From Mesostigma viride (taxonomy: Eukaryota; Streptophyta; Mesostigmatophyceae; Mesostigmatales; Mesostigmataceae): a stretch of 64,000 nt of DNA. Both the position numbers and the translations under genes were made by a program. The stretch covers positions 4,563,245-4,627,244 of the forward strand of contig RPFO01000072.1 in the NCBI GenBank assembly GCA_009746045.1, written 5' to 3'. The notes below the pieces were generated by a model. It saw nothing but the letters and a program-made list of their open reading frames with translations. It was not told the origin of the DNA and did no database searches. Positions 40,564 through 51,641 of the stretch are shown here, piece after piece. The stretch's first letter is position 1; every line of letters begins with the position of its first letter.

Positions 40564-41094
40564 AAACCCAGCACCCAAACCCAGCACCTCCCTCTCCGTG
40601 AGGCATGGAGGCAACAGAGTGTAAGAATGGATGATGCTCTGGCTATTAATTAATTAGGAGCATAACTCCGTTGGGAGAATATGTAGCACATATCCCAGAG
40701 AAGGGGCATATGGCTTTTAATACATTCTAAGCTACTTCCTGCAAGGGTGGGAATCTAAACGACACTTGCTCTAGGTGCACCAAGGGCACCTGCACCCCCC
40801 AGAGTCTCAAGCTCAACCCAACTAAGGGGAGCATGTCATGCATGGGGGGCGAAGATCACCATTGCTATACAAGAGCTAGGGCATATGGCTTCTCATCAGA
40901 GAGTGACTCTCTGTATAGGCAGGGCTGAGCTAATTCTTTAGGCATCATCCATGGGGGTCCCATTATAGGCAGAGCGTGGCTAAATTCTTAAGGGGACGGT
41001 CCCGGCGCGAATATTTTGGCGCCGAAAAATTCCCGCCAGTACCCACGACCTAAATTGCGTGCGTGAGTGAAAATGCAATATTTCTGGACGAGCC

Positions 41095-41442
41095 ATGGCG
41101 GCTACCAGACGAGATGCCAGACTTGAAACGGAGGCTTTGCGGCGTTTAAAAGCATGGCAAGTCTCGTTCGAATGCCCAGAAAAAGATTTAGATTTCATAT
41201 TGTCGCGGAAATTACTTTTTGAGGCCGGGGCAGCTGCCGAAGACCATACACCTCCGAAATCCGAAAAGGCCCCCAACAACGTGATGCGCCATGCCGCCTA
41301 TCGCCATTTTGCGGCTAAAATGGGCTGGCACGATGATGGTGCGGCCAAGGAACTGCCGAAGGAAGTAGAATCTTTAATTAAATATCGTTTTCCGAATGAT
41401 AAGAAGCCATATACCGGCTTCATTCCGACCGTCGACAGATAG
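41095..41442 (+). CDS. 115-aa accessory protein of the transposon, with a YTGF-type small domain
   Basis: The start is the ATG at 41095. The C-terminal half reads AAYRHFAAKMGW, then LPKEVESLIKYRFPNDKKPY and TGF. The spacing YRxF ... LPxxVxxxIxxxFP ... YTGF resembles the small domain found at the C-terminus of P2X7-type receptors and in many stand-alone or transposon-linked metazoan proteins. The Cys residues of the receptor version are absent. It lies 44 nt upstream of the transposase on the same strand, so it may be its partner or a first exon. Function unknown. Confidence 0.5.
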   Translation: MAATRRDARLETEALRRLKAWQVSFECPEKDLDFILSRKLLFEAGAAAEDHTPPKSEKAPNNVMRHAAYRHFAAKMGWHDDGAAKELPKEVESLIKYRFPNDKKPYTGFIPTVDR

Positions 41443-41486
41443 ATCGTTTTTGCCAGATTTTAGGGGGGGCGTAGCTTAGGGAGGAA

Positions 41487-43895
41487 ATGGTGCGACCAAC
41501 AGCAAGAGCGGCAGCGGCACGACAGAGAGAAGCGAGCACAAGTGGTGGCAAGCTGGCAGCGCGGATAGCCAACTCAGCGCCAGCGGCTAGGGGACGGGGC
41601 AGACCGCCGGGCGCCAAGAATATTGCGAACAGAGGGCCAGGACGTCGCATTAAGCTGCAACATAAAGCGGTTGCGAAGCCCAGCGTTACGGCGGACTCCA
41701 TAGCTGCGCAACTGCCCAATGCGCCTCGGAAGCCCGCCAGCGGTTCAGCAAGCGCGGAAGCAGTCACCCCGAAAAAACATCCCGCAAAGCGCAAGTCTGG
41801 GCCGCAGACCCGGCTGTCATTTTCGCCCCTGGAGCGCGGCAGTAATGGGAAACTTCGCAAGACCGACGTCGGCCTGGACCCTGCCCAAGGCGAGGAATTT
41901 GGCACGCCTCGTTTGATCATCGATGTTGCTGTCTTGGCAGGTATTGTGGCAGCCCAAGCTTGCCCTCGTTGTCACAAGCTCACCTGCAAAATGTTCAAGC
42001 AACCTGTCCAGCGTCCCGGGGATCCACCCTGCATTCTTGTGGCCTGTCAAAACCGCTTCTGCAAGGGCAGCGAGGGTGCACCATACCGCCACACTTTTGC
42101 TATCAACGCACCCGTGGCACAGCTAAGGCAGGCTGCACGCAACCCCATGGCCACTTTGTGGGCTGCGTCCGCTGTTTTCTTTGCTGTCCCACGCCCCACG
42201 CTCATGCGGGTAGCCACGTTCTTGGGGTTAGTTCCCTTTCGTGGGCAAGGGGAAATGGGGGCGGATGTGATGCAAGTGGCATCAGAGGTTATCCTTGAAC
42301 TCAAGCGGGTCATCGTGCAGAACAGGGAGCAGGCCAGGCTGTATGAGCAAGAGAAGGGGAAGCACCGTGTGGATGCAAAGGGGAGGCAGGGTTGTGACAC
42401 CTCCATAGACGGGTCATGGCTGACTAGGGGGTTCCACTCCTTGTGGGGCCAGCAGTGCCTTATCCACGCAGGCACCAAGCTGGTAATCGCACACCATATC
42501 AGCTCCAAATTCTGTCCCAAGTGTGCAGCAGCCAAGCGCGCAGGCATTCCTGTAGCCCCACATGACAACTGCTGGAATAACACGGAGGGCAGCAGCAGGA
42601 GCATGGAGGGGGAGGGGGCAGTGTATATGCTGGAGGAGCTGCAGTCCTTACAGGCAGGGGTGCGCACGGGCATGGTGATGCATGCAGCAGCAGGGGCCCC
42701 TGGTGAGAAAGTGGTTGCAGACAAGCCCCAAGAGCAGCGTTTGTATGCTGCCACGGTTGTGAGTGATGGGGACACCACATGGTTCGCGCGTGTGCAGCAG
42801 TCTGATGCACTAAAGGCTAGCAAGCACATCCCCAAGAAGTTGAATGACCTCAACCACCTCTCTGGCACCTTGTATGCTGCACTGCTTCGAGCCAAGAAGG
42901 ACCACCTGAAAGGTGTCAGGAATGTGCTCACCCCTCAGCAGCTCACTAGCATGACCTATGGTTACCGCGCATGCATCAGGGCAAACTGGCACATGGGGCC
43001 GCGCCACCTTGTGGGCGCTATGACCAATGCATTGCAGCCGATTACTTTGGCGACCACGATGATTGCCCCGCCAATTGGCCCAACCACCAACTGAAGGATG
43101 GGGTGGTCACGGAGGTGCAGTGGTGTGAGGGCAAGCCTGGGATGGCGACGGAGGTGATTGTGAGGGGGCGGACAGTGGATGTGCTGGCCATTGTGAAGAA
43201 GGTGTGGGAGGGCAAGACTACCGAGGAGATATTGCAGGGCTGCTGCCATGAGGGCAGCAGCAACTTGAATGAGTGGGTGCACTCAGTTCAGGTGGCGTCC
43301 ACCCCACGTGGCAAGGGTGGCTTTCCTGGTTTGTTATACCCTGCTTCCATGGCTATTGGCATCTTGCGGGCGCCGCCAGTTTGGGGATGACTGGTGGGTC
43401 CGCCTTGCTGGCCTTCTTGGCATTGTGTTTCAACCCTCCCTGCTGCTGCAGCTGGCGGCCCTGGCACGGGATAGGAAGCTGCAGCAAGCCAAGAAGAAGA
43501 CGGTGGAGTTCAAGCTGGCAGAGAAGAAGAAGGAGATGCTAGCTAAGGGCCTGCAGTGGGCCGACAAGCAAAAGGACAAGTGCACCTATGAGAAGGGGGT
43601 GGCATATGGGGGTGTGTCCCCAATCGCCAACAGTGATAGCGAGGGTGAGGGGGAGGGAGGGAGGGAGGAGGGAGAGGAGGAGGAGTGGGATGACACTCCC
43701 TGCCTTGTGTGCTGTAAAACCAACTCCCCAGACGCGAACCCAATAGTGTTGTGTGATGGTGAGCGTGAGGGCAGGAAGTGTGACCAGGGGCTCCATTTGA
43801 AGTGCATGGACCCCCCCCTGAATGCTGTGCCCGAGGGGAGCTGGTTTTGCCCCACATGCGTGACGGGTGATAGTGATAGTGATGATGAGTCCTAA
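41487..43895 (+). pseudogene. Mutator/Kolobok-type transposase with C-terminal PHD finger, two frame breaks
   Basis: In order: a basic Ala/Arg-rich N-terminus (about 120 aa); a Cys cluster (CPRCHKLTC ... CQNRFCKG); a DDE-type core with SIDGSWLTRGFHSLWG, ISSKFCPKC, EGSSRSMEGEGAV and VVSDGDTTWF; IPKKLNDLNHLSGTL; then, in another frame, DYFGDHDDCPANWP; finally, back in the first frame, RRQFGDDWWVRL, a Lys-rich helix, an acidic linker and a PHD finger (CLVCCKTNSP ... CDGE ... C ... LHLKC ... WFCPTC). The frame shifts near 43030 and returns near 43360, so the two breaks offset each other. As it stands the copy encodes a protein cut at 43094. Whether the breaks are real or read errors cannot be told here. 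Confidence 0.82.
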
Positions 43896-44507
43896 ACTTG
43901 ACATGTCTGGCGCCACTAGGTGGCCATCTGCCAAAATTAATAACTGCTACAGCGGAGCTCAGAATGCCACCAAACTTTGACAGTGTCTTCTATGGTCATG
44001 ACAGAATTTGACTTGTGCTTTTTAAGGCCTAATTGATGTGTTATGAGTGTGTATGGGGACGCCCCGCCTAAAAAAGCGTATTTTTGGCCCAAAAATTAAT
44101 AACTCAAAGGGATGTGCTGATTTTGATGATCCAATTAGGTAGAAACAATGTCCCATGACATTTTTATATGGGTTGTGCTTTTTTCATGCAACTGGTTCTC
44201 CCACTGTTCTGGGCAAGATGTGCCCCGGAGGTTTTTTTTTTTCTATTTTTAGCTCATAGCCGGTGTATGGCTGGGGGTAGTACCCCCAACAAGTGGTGGT
44301 ATGCATGCCCAAACATCATGTTTATGGTCCCCAAACATCATTCAGTGGTTGTCAGTTGCAGTTCTGTAGTTATTAGGGGGGGTAAGTTTTGATATATTTC
44401 TATGGGACCCTCCCCTTAACTGCATCATCCATGGCCATTATGGGCGCACATGCGCTGGGGCCGCGTGGTAGGCTAAGCCTTACTAATCTACACTACTGCT
44501 ATATTCC

Positions 44508-45510
44508 CTAGACTGGGGGTACACCTGCCAAGGCTTGTGGTCGACGTGGATTACATCCCCCCTCCAGTATACCGGTTTCCCCCCTGCGCTTTGCCGGAGC
44601 TGGAGGTAGGTCGGTCATAGCTCGCGTCGATCGCCGTTGTTGCTGGGCCAGGGTCAGGTCGTCGTCCAGCGTGAAGTGAGTCCTCGAGAGCTTCTTGCGG
44701 TTTTTAAGAAACAACAGCTTGTCCGCCATGTACTTAAAGGTGAGGAGCAGGGGAGCCGGGCCAGCCTTACCCCGCACGCGGGGAAGGCGGGCAGCCGACA
44801 TCCGCAGCTCACCAGTGATGTGCATGGGGGCAAGAATGTCGCGCTTAAAATGCCGTGAGAAGAGTCGTCGAGGTCTTATCTGCAGGCTGGTCGAAGTGCT
44901 TGTCAACGATGACATTGTGGCTGCGCTGGGTGCGGTCGGCCTCGATCCTCGCAGAGGTCGAGGGCTTGCTGCTTAAGGAGTGAGCGGATGGAGGCCGGAT
45001 TCGGTCAAGGTGGTGGTGGTGGGCTCAGGGGGCCAGAGCTCCTCGAGGGAGCGTCCAAGGAGGGAGAAGAGGACGTATTGCTGGAGGTGGGGGCAGCGGG
45101 TGGTGTGGATGTTGCGGTCGAATGGGCGCCTCTGATTGGAGGCATTGAAGAGGCGGCCCTGGTGGGGAAGCTGCTTGCACAGTTCAAGAAGCGAGGCGTG
45201 CGATCCCCAGAACACGTAGCTCAGGAGCTTGTCGTGGTCGATCGAGCTTGTCAAAAAAGCCGGGATGGCTGCCGTCAAAGTCGAACTCTTCCCAGGTCGG
45301 CTCGGCTGCCAGGGCGACTGCGCTTGGGCTCAGGCGACGCTGCGGGCCGCGAGGCGAGCCCGGGGGGCTGGGCGACCACTATAGAGCTTTGCTAGTGGCG
45401 CCGCTGCCTTCTGGGCCGGAGGGCGAAGCTGCAGCCGGAGCTGCAGACGTATTTTTAGGGCTGAGCGCAGCCGCCAGGCTGCGTTGAGTCAAGGAGCGTT
45501 TGCTTGTCAT
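44508..45510 (-). pseudogene. Decayed LINE ORF1 (copy 2)
   Basis: The start resembles the intact ORF1 (MTSKRSLTQRSLAAALS), but it hits a stop within about 45 codons. Later fragments in other frames match it: HASLLELCKQLPHQGRLFNA, and at the C-terminus AARLPRVRGKAG ... DDDLTLAQQQRRS. It has several frameshifts and is non-functional. Confidence 0.8.
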
Positions 45511-45639
45511 ATATTGCGTAGTAGCTTCGGAAAATTATATCAGGCTGTGCGTCTTAGAAATACAAAGCGATTGTGATATTCACTGCCGAATTTGGTGCCC
45601 AAACGTGAAAGTTATGAGCTCCGCCGTCAGCCATGGCTA

Positions 45640-45956
45640 CCTTGTGGCTCGTGAGAAGGAAGACTCGGCATGGACATGTGCTACACTAGACGTGACGGGC
45701 TCACACCCGGGCAGCCTCCTGGTTTGTCTGTAATATGGAGGCAGATGGTATGCAAGGATAGATGGCAAGTAGTGATGAAGGAGACCACCCCCAAGTCTGT
45801 GGGGGCTCCGTGTGTGACCGCATGTGGCATTCACGGCGATTCGGGCCGTGGTGCCCACAACCCTGTAACTAGGACCTAGAAAGCTTACATCATCCATTCC
45901 ATCCCATGTTCCCCCCCCCCTGAGGACTTATGCTCACGTGATGCAGTCACGTGAAT
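45640..45956 (+). mobile_element. 5'-truncated LINE fragment, second 3'-end family
   Basis: Matches 48690-48980 in inverted orientation (GGCATGGACATGTGCTACAC, GGAGGCAGATGGT and others). It ends CTCACGTGATGCAGTCACGTG-like at the tail, so a CACGTGAC/GTCACGTG hairpin precedes the TTAATTAA tail at 45957-45983. Confidence 0.7.
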
Positions 45957-45983
45957 ATTAATTAATTAATTAATTAATTAATT
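45957..45983. repeat. Shared TTAATTAA tail of two LINEs in opposite orientation
   Basis: The tail of the plus-strand fragment (left) runs straight into the tail of the minus-strand LINE copy 3 (right), a tail-to-tail junction. Confidence 0.8.
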
Positions 45984-47956
45984 AAACTCGTGCTCCCGTT
46001 GGGGAGTCACGGAGCACCCGGAAGTGCTTTTAATCCCTGTGTGTGCACTACAGGAGAAAGGGCAGAGACCCCCAGTCTCCTTCATGCCAAAGGCATGCCA
46101 CAGCTGCAATCGGGCGCGGCTAGCTAAAAGGACAGGCTAACGATCCGGCAAAGTGTGGGTGCAATAAGACCCATGTGAGCGTATCATAGCAAGGAGCGTG
46201 GGCAAGTAATCTGAACATAGCCAGGGCGTAGCATGGCTGTACTAGGACTAGGCTAAGGCTATTATGGCTGGTTGTGTACCGTGCGTTGGCGGCACGTGAC
46301 TAGGTGTGTTGGCACAGCTAGGCAACATTCTAGGCATGGCTGCCTTAGCGGCAGTGACGCCAATGGTTACAAGCTAGGGCTATTGCTATTCTAGCCCGCT
46401 GGGGGCGTCCACATCTTGTGGTTGATCATCAGGTCCCCGCCCCTCCAGTACACCTTGGGCTTCTGGGGGTCCTGCTTATGGCGGAGGTATTCCGGCCACA
46501 GGTCGCGTCGCTGCTGTTGCTGAGCGGGGGTGAGGTCGTCATCCAGCGTCCAGGTGAGGTCGTGCAACCGCTTGCGACGAGAGAGGAACCGCTGCTTATC
46601 CTCAGGGGAGGGGAAGGTGAGTAGGACTGGTGGGGGAGCCGCCTTGTCCCGTGAGTGGGGAAGGCGGTGGCACCCACGCAGTTCTACCTCACCTACCAGG
46701 CCCATGAGGGTAAGAAGCTGGTTCTTGAGCTCGTCAGCAAGAGAGGTTGACGTCTCACCTGGCTTCTGGGGGAAGCGACGTAGCACCACTCGGCACTCGC
46801 GGCGAGCGCGGTCGGTGACCTCCCGTTGCTGGGCCTGGCGGTGGTCCTCCAGCTCCTGGAGCTTTGTGGCGATGGCGTCGGTGGTGGAGGCGGTCGCTGA
46901 CCGCAGCAGGTCCGCGTAGGAGAGCGGCGGGAGGTCGCCAGCATCCTGCCGGGGTGGCTGGGATGCAATGGTGGCCGTCTGCTCCGCTATATCTTGGGGA
47001 CCTGTGTGGCCAGGGCCTCGGTGTGGGCGGTGATGGCCTCAAGCTTCTTCAGGAGCACGCCACACTTGCCCTCCACCTGGTTAAGGCGAGAGACAAGTGC
47101 AGCATGCGTTTCCGAAGCCTGCGCCGCGGTGTGTAGCGCCGTGAACTGGGGTTGTAGCTTGTGGACGACCTTGGTTTCCACGTTGGAGACCCGGGCTTCC
47201 ACCGTGTTGAGCGTCGTGTTCAGCGAGGTCAGCTTCTCGGCCAACGGCCAGGTCACGTGCTCCTCCAGCACTGCTCGGATGTCATCCTTGCAGAGGGAGG
47301 AAGCCGATGTGGCTGTCGGCCGCGCAGGCTGGGCTGGGGTGCGGATCCTGGCGACAATTCTGCTCATAGGTAGCTGGAAGTAGCTGCACATGATGGCGAT
47401 GCGGTGGTTGAGCTCTGGCATGGCAAGGAACCTCTCCAGGTCGTCGGCGGGGATGGGCCCTACGGCCCCATGGAGCTTGCGTTCCTGTGATAAGAAACGC
47501 ACTATTTCGGCGCATTCGTCTTTGGTCAGTTCCAGCCAGTTGGTGAAAGAAAAGCTTTCGAAATCTGGTAGGTACTTTCGCCATTTGGGTTCGTGGCAGG
47601 GTTTCTTGGGCTCGGGCGAGGCGCTGGGCGATGGGTTTGCTGGCGGTGGGTTGGCAGGCCCAGGCGGCTGGTTGGCGGGTAAGCCTGGCGGCTGAACAAT
47701 GGCGAGGGCGAGAGGGTTGGGCTGGGCGCTGGGAAGCTGTGCCAGCTCCTTTTCCAGCCCTCGTTTTGCTTTGGTAGTCGTCATAGCTGGTCACGTGCGT
47801 AACTTTGTCTATACTGCGTGGCAGCCGTAACCGTTTATACTGGCAAGTGCGTCTTAGAAAGGCGCATCGAATGCAAGTGGTCTGACCGAATTTGGGGCTC
47901 AGACGCAAAAGATCTGAACTCCGCCGTCAGCCATACCGCCACGTCAGCCATTTCAT
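45984..47956 (-). mobile_element. ORF1-only LINE copy 3
   Basis: Minus-strand order: 5' leader sharing GTGCGTCTTAGAAA and CTCCGCCGTCAGCCAT with copy 2, ORF1, 3' UTR, a CTCCC-CAAC-GGGAG hairpin, then the TTAATTAA tail. Both flanks are TTAATTAA tracts, which mask any target duplication. No RT is present. Confidence 0.7.
46391..47784 (-). pseudogene. LINE ORF1 (copy 3), about 460 aa, one frameshift
   Basis: The start MTTTKAKRGLEKEL is followed by a Pro/Ala-rich segment, the DFESFSFTNWLELTKDECAE region, and a coiled-coil-like stretch ending at VPKI (stop at 46987). The next frame continues as AEQTATIASQPPRQDAG ... RRECRVVLRRFPQKPGE ... CHRLPHSRDKAAPPPVLL ... DDDLTPAQQQQRRDLWP ... VYWRGGDLMI. The break is near the C4 run at about 46997. 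The overall length equals the intact ORF1 at 19799-21187, but the sequence is a diverged subfamily. Confidence 0.8.
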
Positions 47957-48647
47957 TATTAATTAATTAATTAATTAATTCGTGTAATTATTTTCTAATG
48001 AGATTAATTAACCCGTGTTTTTTTAATTAGAACGCGATATATCGCGTTGTAAGCTTTTTTTAGAACGCGTATAGCACCTAAGGAAAAAATTTTTTCATGG
48101 TCATGTATATACTTTCCTGAAAGCCCATTTAAATCAAAGGATTTTTTGAGCTACTCAGACCTACAAAATGCTAATTCATTAGAGAGATACACTGGTTTGA
48201 ATACAGGGGGGTCTGACCATGACCGCAATTTCTTGACCCTAGGTCACAAGTCATGTGCTTATTCACAAATGGTCCATGAAAAAAAATCTGGCTTCTTGCA
48301 CGAGCTATGGGCAACATATGCAGGCTCTGTGAAACAAAACTCAGGCCCATTGGGCAACTGGAGCTATTTTTCATTAGCATCACAATTACAACGCAGTACA
48401 ACGCAGTGGGAAAAATGAGAGCCCTTCACAACATGACGCAACGACACGAGCCCCATAAACGGGGCCATAGTGAGCTTGGAGGGTCAAAACGTTGAAAATA
48501 GGTGTTGTATAAGTTATACAGCATCAAACATGCATCAAACATCATGACTGGATGACCTAATATGACTGAATCAGGCAGCCATAGCCAAAGCATCATCCAC
48601 TCTCACAACGTGTTGAGCACATGCCTCGTGGGAACGGAGGTGCTGGG

Positions 48648-49247
48648 TTTAATTAATTCCATTAATTAATTAATTAATAGACACGTGACTGCGTCACGTG
48701 AGCATAAGTCCTCAGTGGGAGGGGAACATGGGATGGAATGGATGGTATAAGCTATCTAGGTCCTAGTTACAGGGGTGTGGGCACCGCGGCCCGAATCGCT
48801 ATGAATGCCATACTTGGTCACACGCGGAGCCCCCACAGGCTTGGGGTGGTCTCCTTCATCACTACTTGCCATCTATCCTTGCGCACCATCTGCCTCCATA
48901 TTACAGACAAACCAGGAGGCTGCCCGGGGTGAGCCCGTCACGTCTAGTGTAGCACATGTCCATGCCGAGTCTATCACGAAAAGTCCACGGGTGGCGGCCC
49001 TGCCGCGCGCGGCCGGGGGCACGCCAGGTGAGGACATATCGCCCAGGCTGGGCGGGCTTGGTGCCAGCTAGTCTATCTGATGTATCTACCTGATCTGTGC
49101 GGGCCAGGTGCCCGGCTAGGCCCAGGCGCCTGTGCCTAATAATGTGGGAAACATAGGGCAAATCAGCGTACAAATCCTCATTACTAATGTGCAAACCAAA
49201 GGGGATGTTAAGGGCCTTGCACAGCATCTTGTTTAAATTAATTCCAT
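48648..49247 (-). mobile_element. 5'-truncated LINE (second family) with about 15-bp target duplication
   Basis: TTTAATTAATTCCAT (48648-48662) and TTTAAATTAATTCCAT (49232-49247) flank the insertion. The 3' end carries a CACGTGACGCAGTCACGTG hairpin before the TTAATTAA tail. A minus-strand ORF remnant (to 49231) holds the LINE C-terminal motif RHRRLGLAGHLARTDQVDT. Confidence 0.75.
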
Positions 49248-49485
49248 AACGCGCGTGCAATACTGAAAGAAAGAGGCACGTGTAATGCAGGGCTTGGATA
49301 GGTTGAGTGATCCATGAGCTTACATGCAGGCAAAGATGACGCTGGAATGCATGCTAGCAAATGGTGGCAAGATGCTAACAACACATGATTATACACCATG
49401 ATTATGGGCACCTAGCTGATCTTCTTGCACAATCAACGCAGTATCAGTAAACCATCAACATCCAATCCTCACAATATATGCACGG

Positions 49486-51641
49486 CTTGACGACATATTA
49501 AATTAAATTAAATTAAATTATAACATGCCTCCGTGGGGAGGTCATGTAGCACATATTTCATGATGGATGGGGTGGAGGAAGCCGCGTGATCGAACTATCC
49601 TAACTCTATCTAGAAAATCCTAACTACACTACTCATCAAAACGCCTACTCCGCTTGGGGGGAGGTGGCTTGCCCACAGGGTCGGGCGTGTGCGCCTTGAC
49701 AATCTTCTTCCACCGCGTCTTGTCCTGCATGGCAGTCCAAAGACGGGAGAGAGAGTGGATGCGGTGCTCAAACTGGGCTGGGACCACTAGGTCGTCCAGC
49801 AACATCTGAACGTAGTTGGTGACAGGTTTCCCTACCCTTTTGGGAATGTCCGCGGGGCCAGGCCAGGTCAGAATGTGCCGCCCTGGCTGTCCAAGCCGCT
49901 GGGGGCCGGCCATACCAAGGGTGGTGTCGACCTGGCTGGTGCGGGCAAGGTGTCCTACAAATGCTATCCTACGCTGCCTAATCTCGTCCGAAACACGAGG
50001 CATGCCATGATACAAAGACTCTGATGACGGACGCTCGGAAAAACCTACGTTAAGGACCTGCCGGAGCATCCTGTAAACTGTGCCGTCGAGCCGAGCTGCC
50101 AGTTTGGGTGGGAGGGTCCACGCCTCGGCGCCATACGTGAGCACCGTGAGGACGAGGACCTCGAAGAGCATGCGCTTGCGGTGCCCGTCCAGGCCCTTCG
50201 AGCGCCAGTAATGAAGGTGTGAGCGAACGGAGCTTGGCCCAGGCAAGGCCGATGCGGGTGTCCACATCGTCGGCGGTGTCAGCCGTCAGGAAGCCAGCTC
50301 CCCAACAGCTTGAAGCGGTCGCGGAACGGGACCTCCGTCCCGTCGAGCAGGCGCGGCAGCGGTGGTTTACTGGATGCCCCTATCACCATCGCCTCAGTTT
50401 TGACACTAATCTCCAGCCCCACCGCCCGCGCCTCCAGGCCCAGGCAGTCCAGCCAGGTCTGAATGTGCTCGGGGCTCTCGATGAGGGTGGTATCATCCGC
50501 ATAAATCAGGTCGGCAAGGCGGTAACCAGGTCTAACCCCGCCGTGCTCTTTCACGTTAAGGATGTCCAAGCCTGGCTCGAACCCCTTAAGAGCAGTAAAG
50601 CGCGCACGTGCCCGGCGCATGACGTGATCCACGACAATAATGAACAGGTATGGGGACAGGACACAACCTTGCCACACCCCGTGGTGAAGGGGGAACGGTG
50701 GAGTGGTGCCCTCCGCAGTCCGCACTACTGCCTGTGAGCCCTCATACAGTCGGCGAATGGCAGCAATAAATGCAGGTGGTACCCGATCCAGAGCTAGGAT
50801 GGCCCAAAGAGCCTCCCAGAGAACCGTGTCAAAGGCCTTGATATAGTCAACAAAAATGAAGACCAGCGGCAAACTGTCAGGGGGAAGTCGACGCACCTCC
50901 TCCATCAACCGGCGCGCGACAAACACAGCCATGACAGTGTTACGACCACGACGGAAACCCATCTGCGACTCACCCACGGGTGTGGATCCAGCGCGGCGCG
51001 GAGCCTGTGCAGCATCATGCGCATGAAGACCTTCAGCGCGGCGCTCTGGAGGCAGACACCCCGGTAGTTGCCGGGGTCAGCAGCAGAGCCCTTCTTGTAC
51101 AGCATGACGCGGATGGCCGTCTGCCACTCAGCAGGCGGAGGCTCGTCAGAGAGCAGGACACGGTTGCAGAACGCCAGCAGAAGATCCTTAACCGCCAGAT
51201 CAGGGGTCTTCAGCAGCTCAGCAGAAAGGTGGTCGGCACCGACCGCCGCGTCGTATCGCAGGCGAGCAAGGGCGCCGTCCAATTCCTTCAAAGTGAAGGG
51301 GGGGACGACGTCGTCAGTGGCAAGGCAGCCCTCCTGCAAGGCGGGGACTTGGTAGTCCGCGGCCGAGGAGGGGGGCGCTGGCGGCGGCGGTGGTCCGGCG
51401 ACCCCGAGGCGGGCGGGCGTCTCGGGGTGCAGCGGCGGGGGGGGGGGCGCGAGCCCCACCGGTCAAGGAAACATTGTGGGCCAACCAGCGGTCAAGGCTG
51501 ACCGGCGCCGTGCCGTCCCCCGTGTGCTCCACCGGGGTGCGCTGCCGCCGGCCGCCGAGCCGGTCGAGGTGGTACCACATGTCCTTGCCCTGGTTGCGGG
51601 CCTGGCAGGCCTGGCGGGCCTGGCAGGCCTTGACGACATAT
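49486..51641 (-). mobile_element. 5'-truncated RT-bearing LINE with 13-bp target duplication
   Basis: CTTGACGACATAT at 49486-49498 and 51629-51641 is the target duplication. The element (49499-51628) ends on the minus strand with the CCTCC-CCAC-GGAGG hairpin and an (AATTT)-type tail. It holds only the RT and C-terminal part of ORF2; the endonuclease and any ORF1 are missing through 5' truncation. Confidence 0.88.
49629..51590 (-). pseudogene. Non-LTR reverse transcriptase remnant, several frameshifts
   Basis: Blocks in order: MWYHLDRLGGRRQRTPVEHT linker; FTLKELDGALARLRYDAAVG and LYKKGSAADPGNYRGVCLQS (fingers); QMGFRRGRNTVMAVFVARRL; motif A IFVDYIKAFDTV; motif B GVWQGCVLSPYLF; motif C YADD; VGLEISVKTEAMV; FKLLGSWL; then VLTYGAEAWTLPPKL and RRIAFVGHLARTSQVDT in the C-terminal region. 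The frame breaks near 51430 (G run), 50975, 50283 and about 50215. The YADD box and the C-terminal region identify a non-LTR enzyme. It is inactive. Confidence 0.9.

Larger units (their letters stand above)
40988..44419 (+). mobile_element. Kolobok/Mutator-like DNA transposon, 3.4 kb, TTAA target duplication
   Basis: TTAA at 40988-40991 and 44416-44419 flanks terminal inverted repeats GGGGACGGTCCC (left) and GGGGAGGGTCCC (right, reverse complement), 11 of 12 matching. It carries two plus-strand ORFs, a 115-aa protein and a transposase. The TTAA duplication points to Kolobok rather than classical Mutator elements, which duplicate 8-11 bp. The family call would need a profile search. 43896-44415 is non-coding. 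Confidence 0.8.
40661..45637 (-). mobile_element. ORF1-only LINE copy 2, split by a DNA transposon
   Basis: 40661-40987 matches the 3' UTR and 3' end of the complete LINE at 19378 onward (ATAACTCCGTTGGGAG, GTAGCACAT, TACTTCCTGCAAGGGTGGGA). 44420-45637 holds the rest, with a decayed ORF1. The 5' leader (GTGCGTCTTAGAAA ... CCGCCGTCAGCCAT) matches that of copy 3. The transposon at 40992-44415 interrupts the 3' UTR, so it arrived later. Confidence 0.75.
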
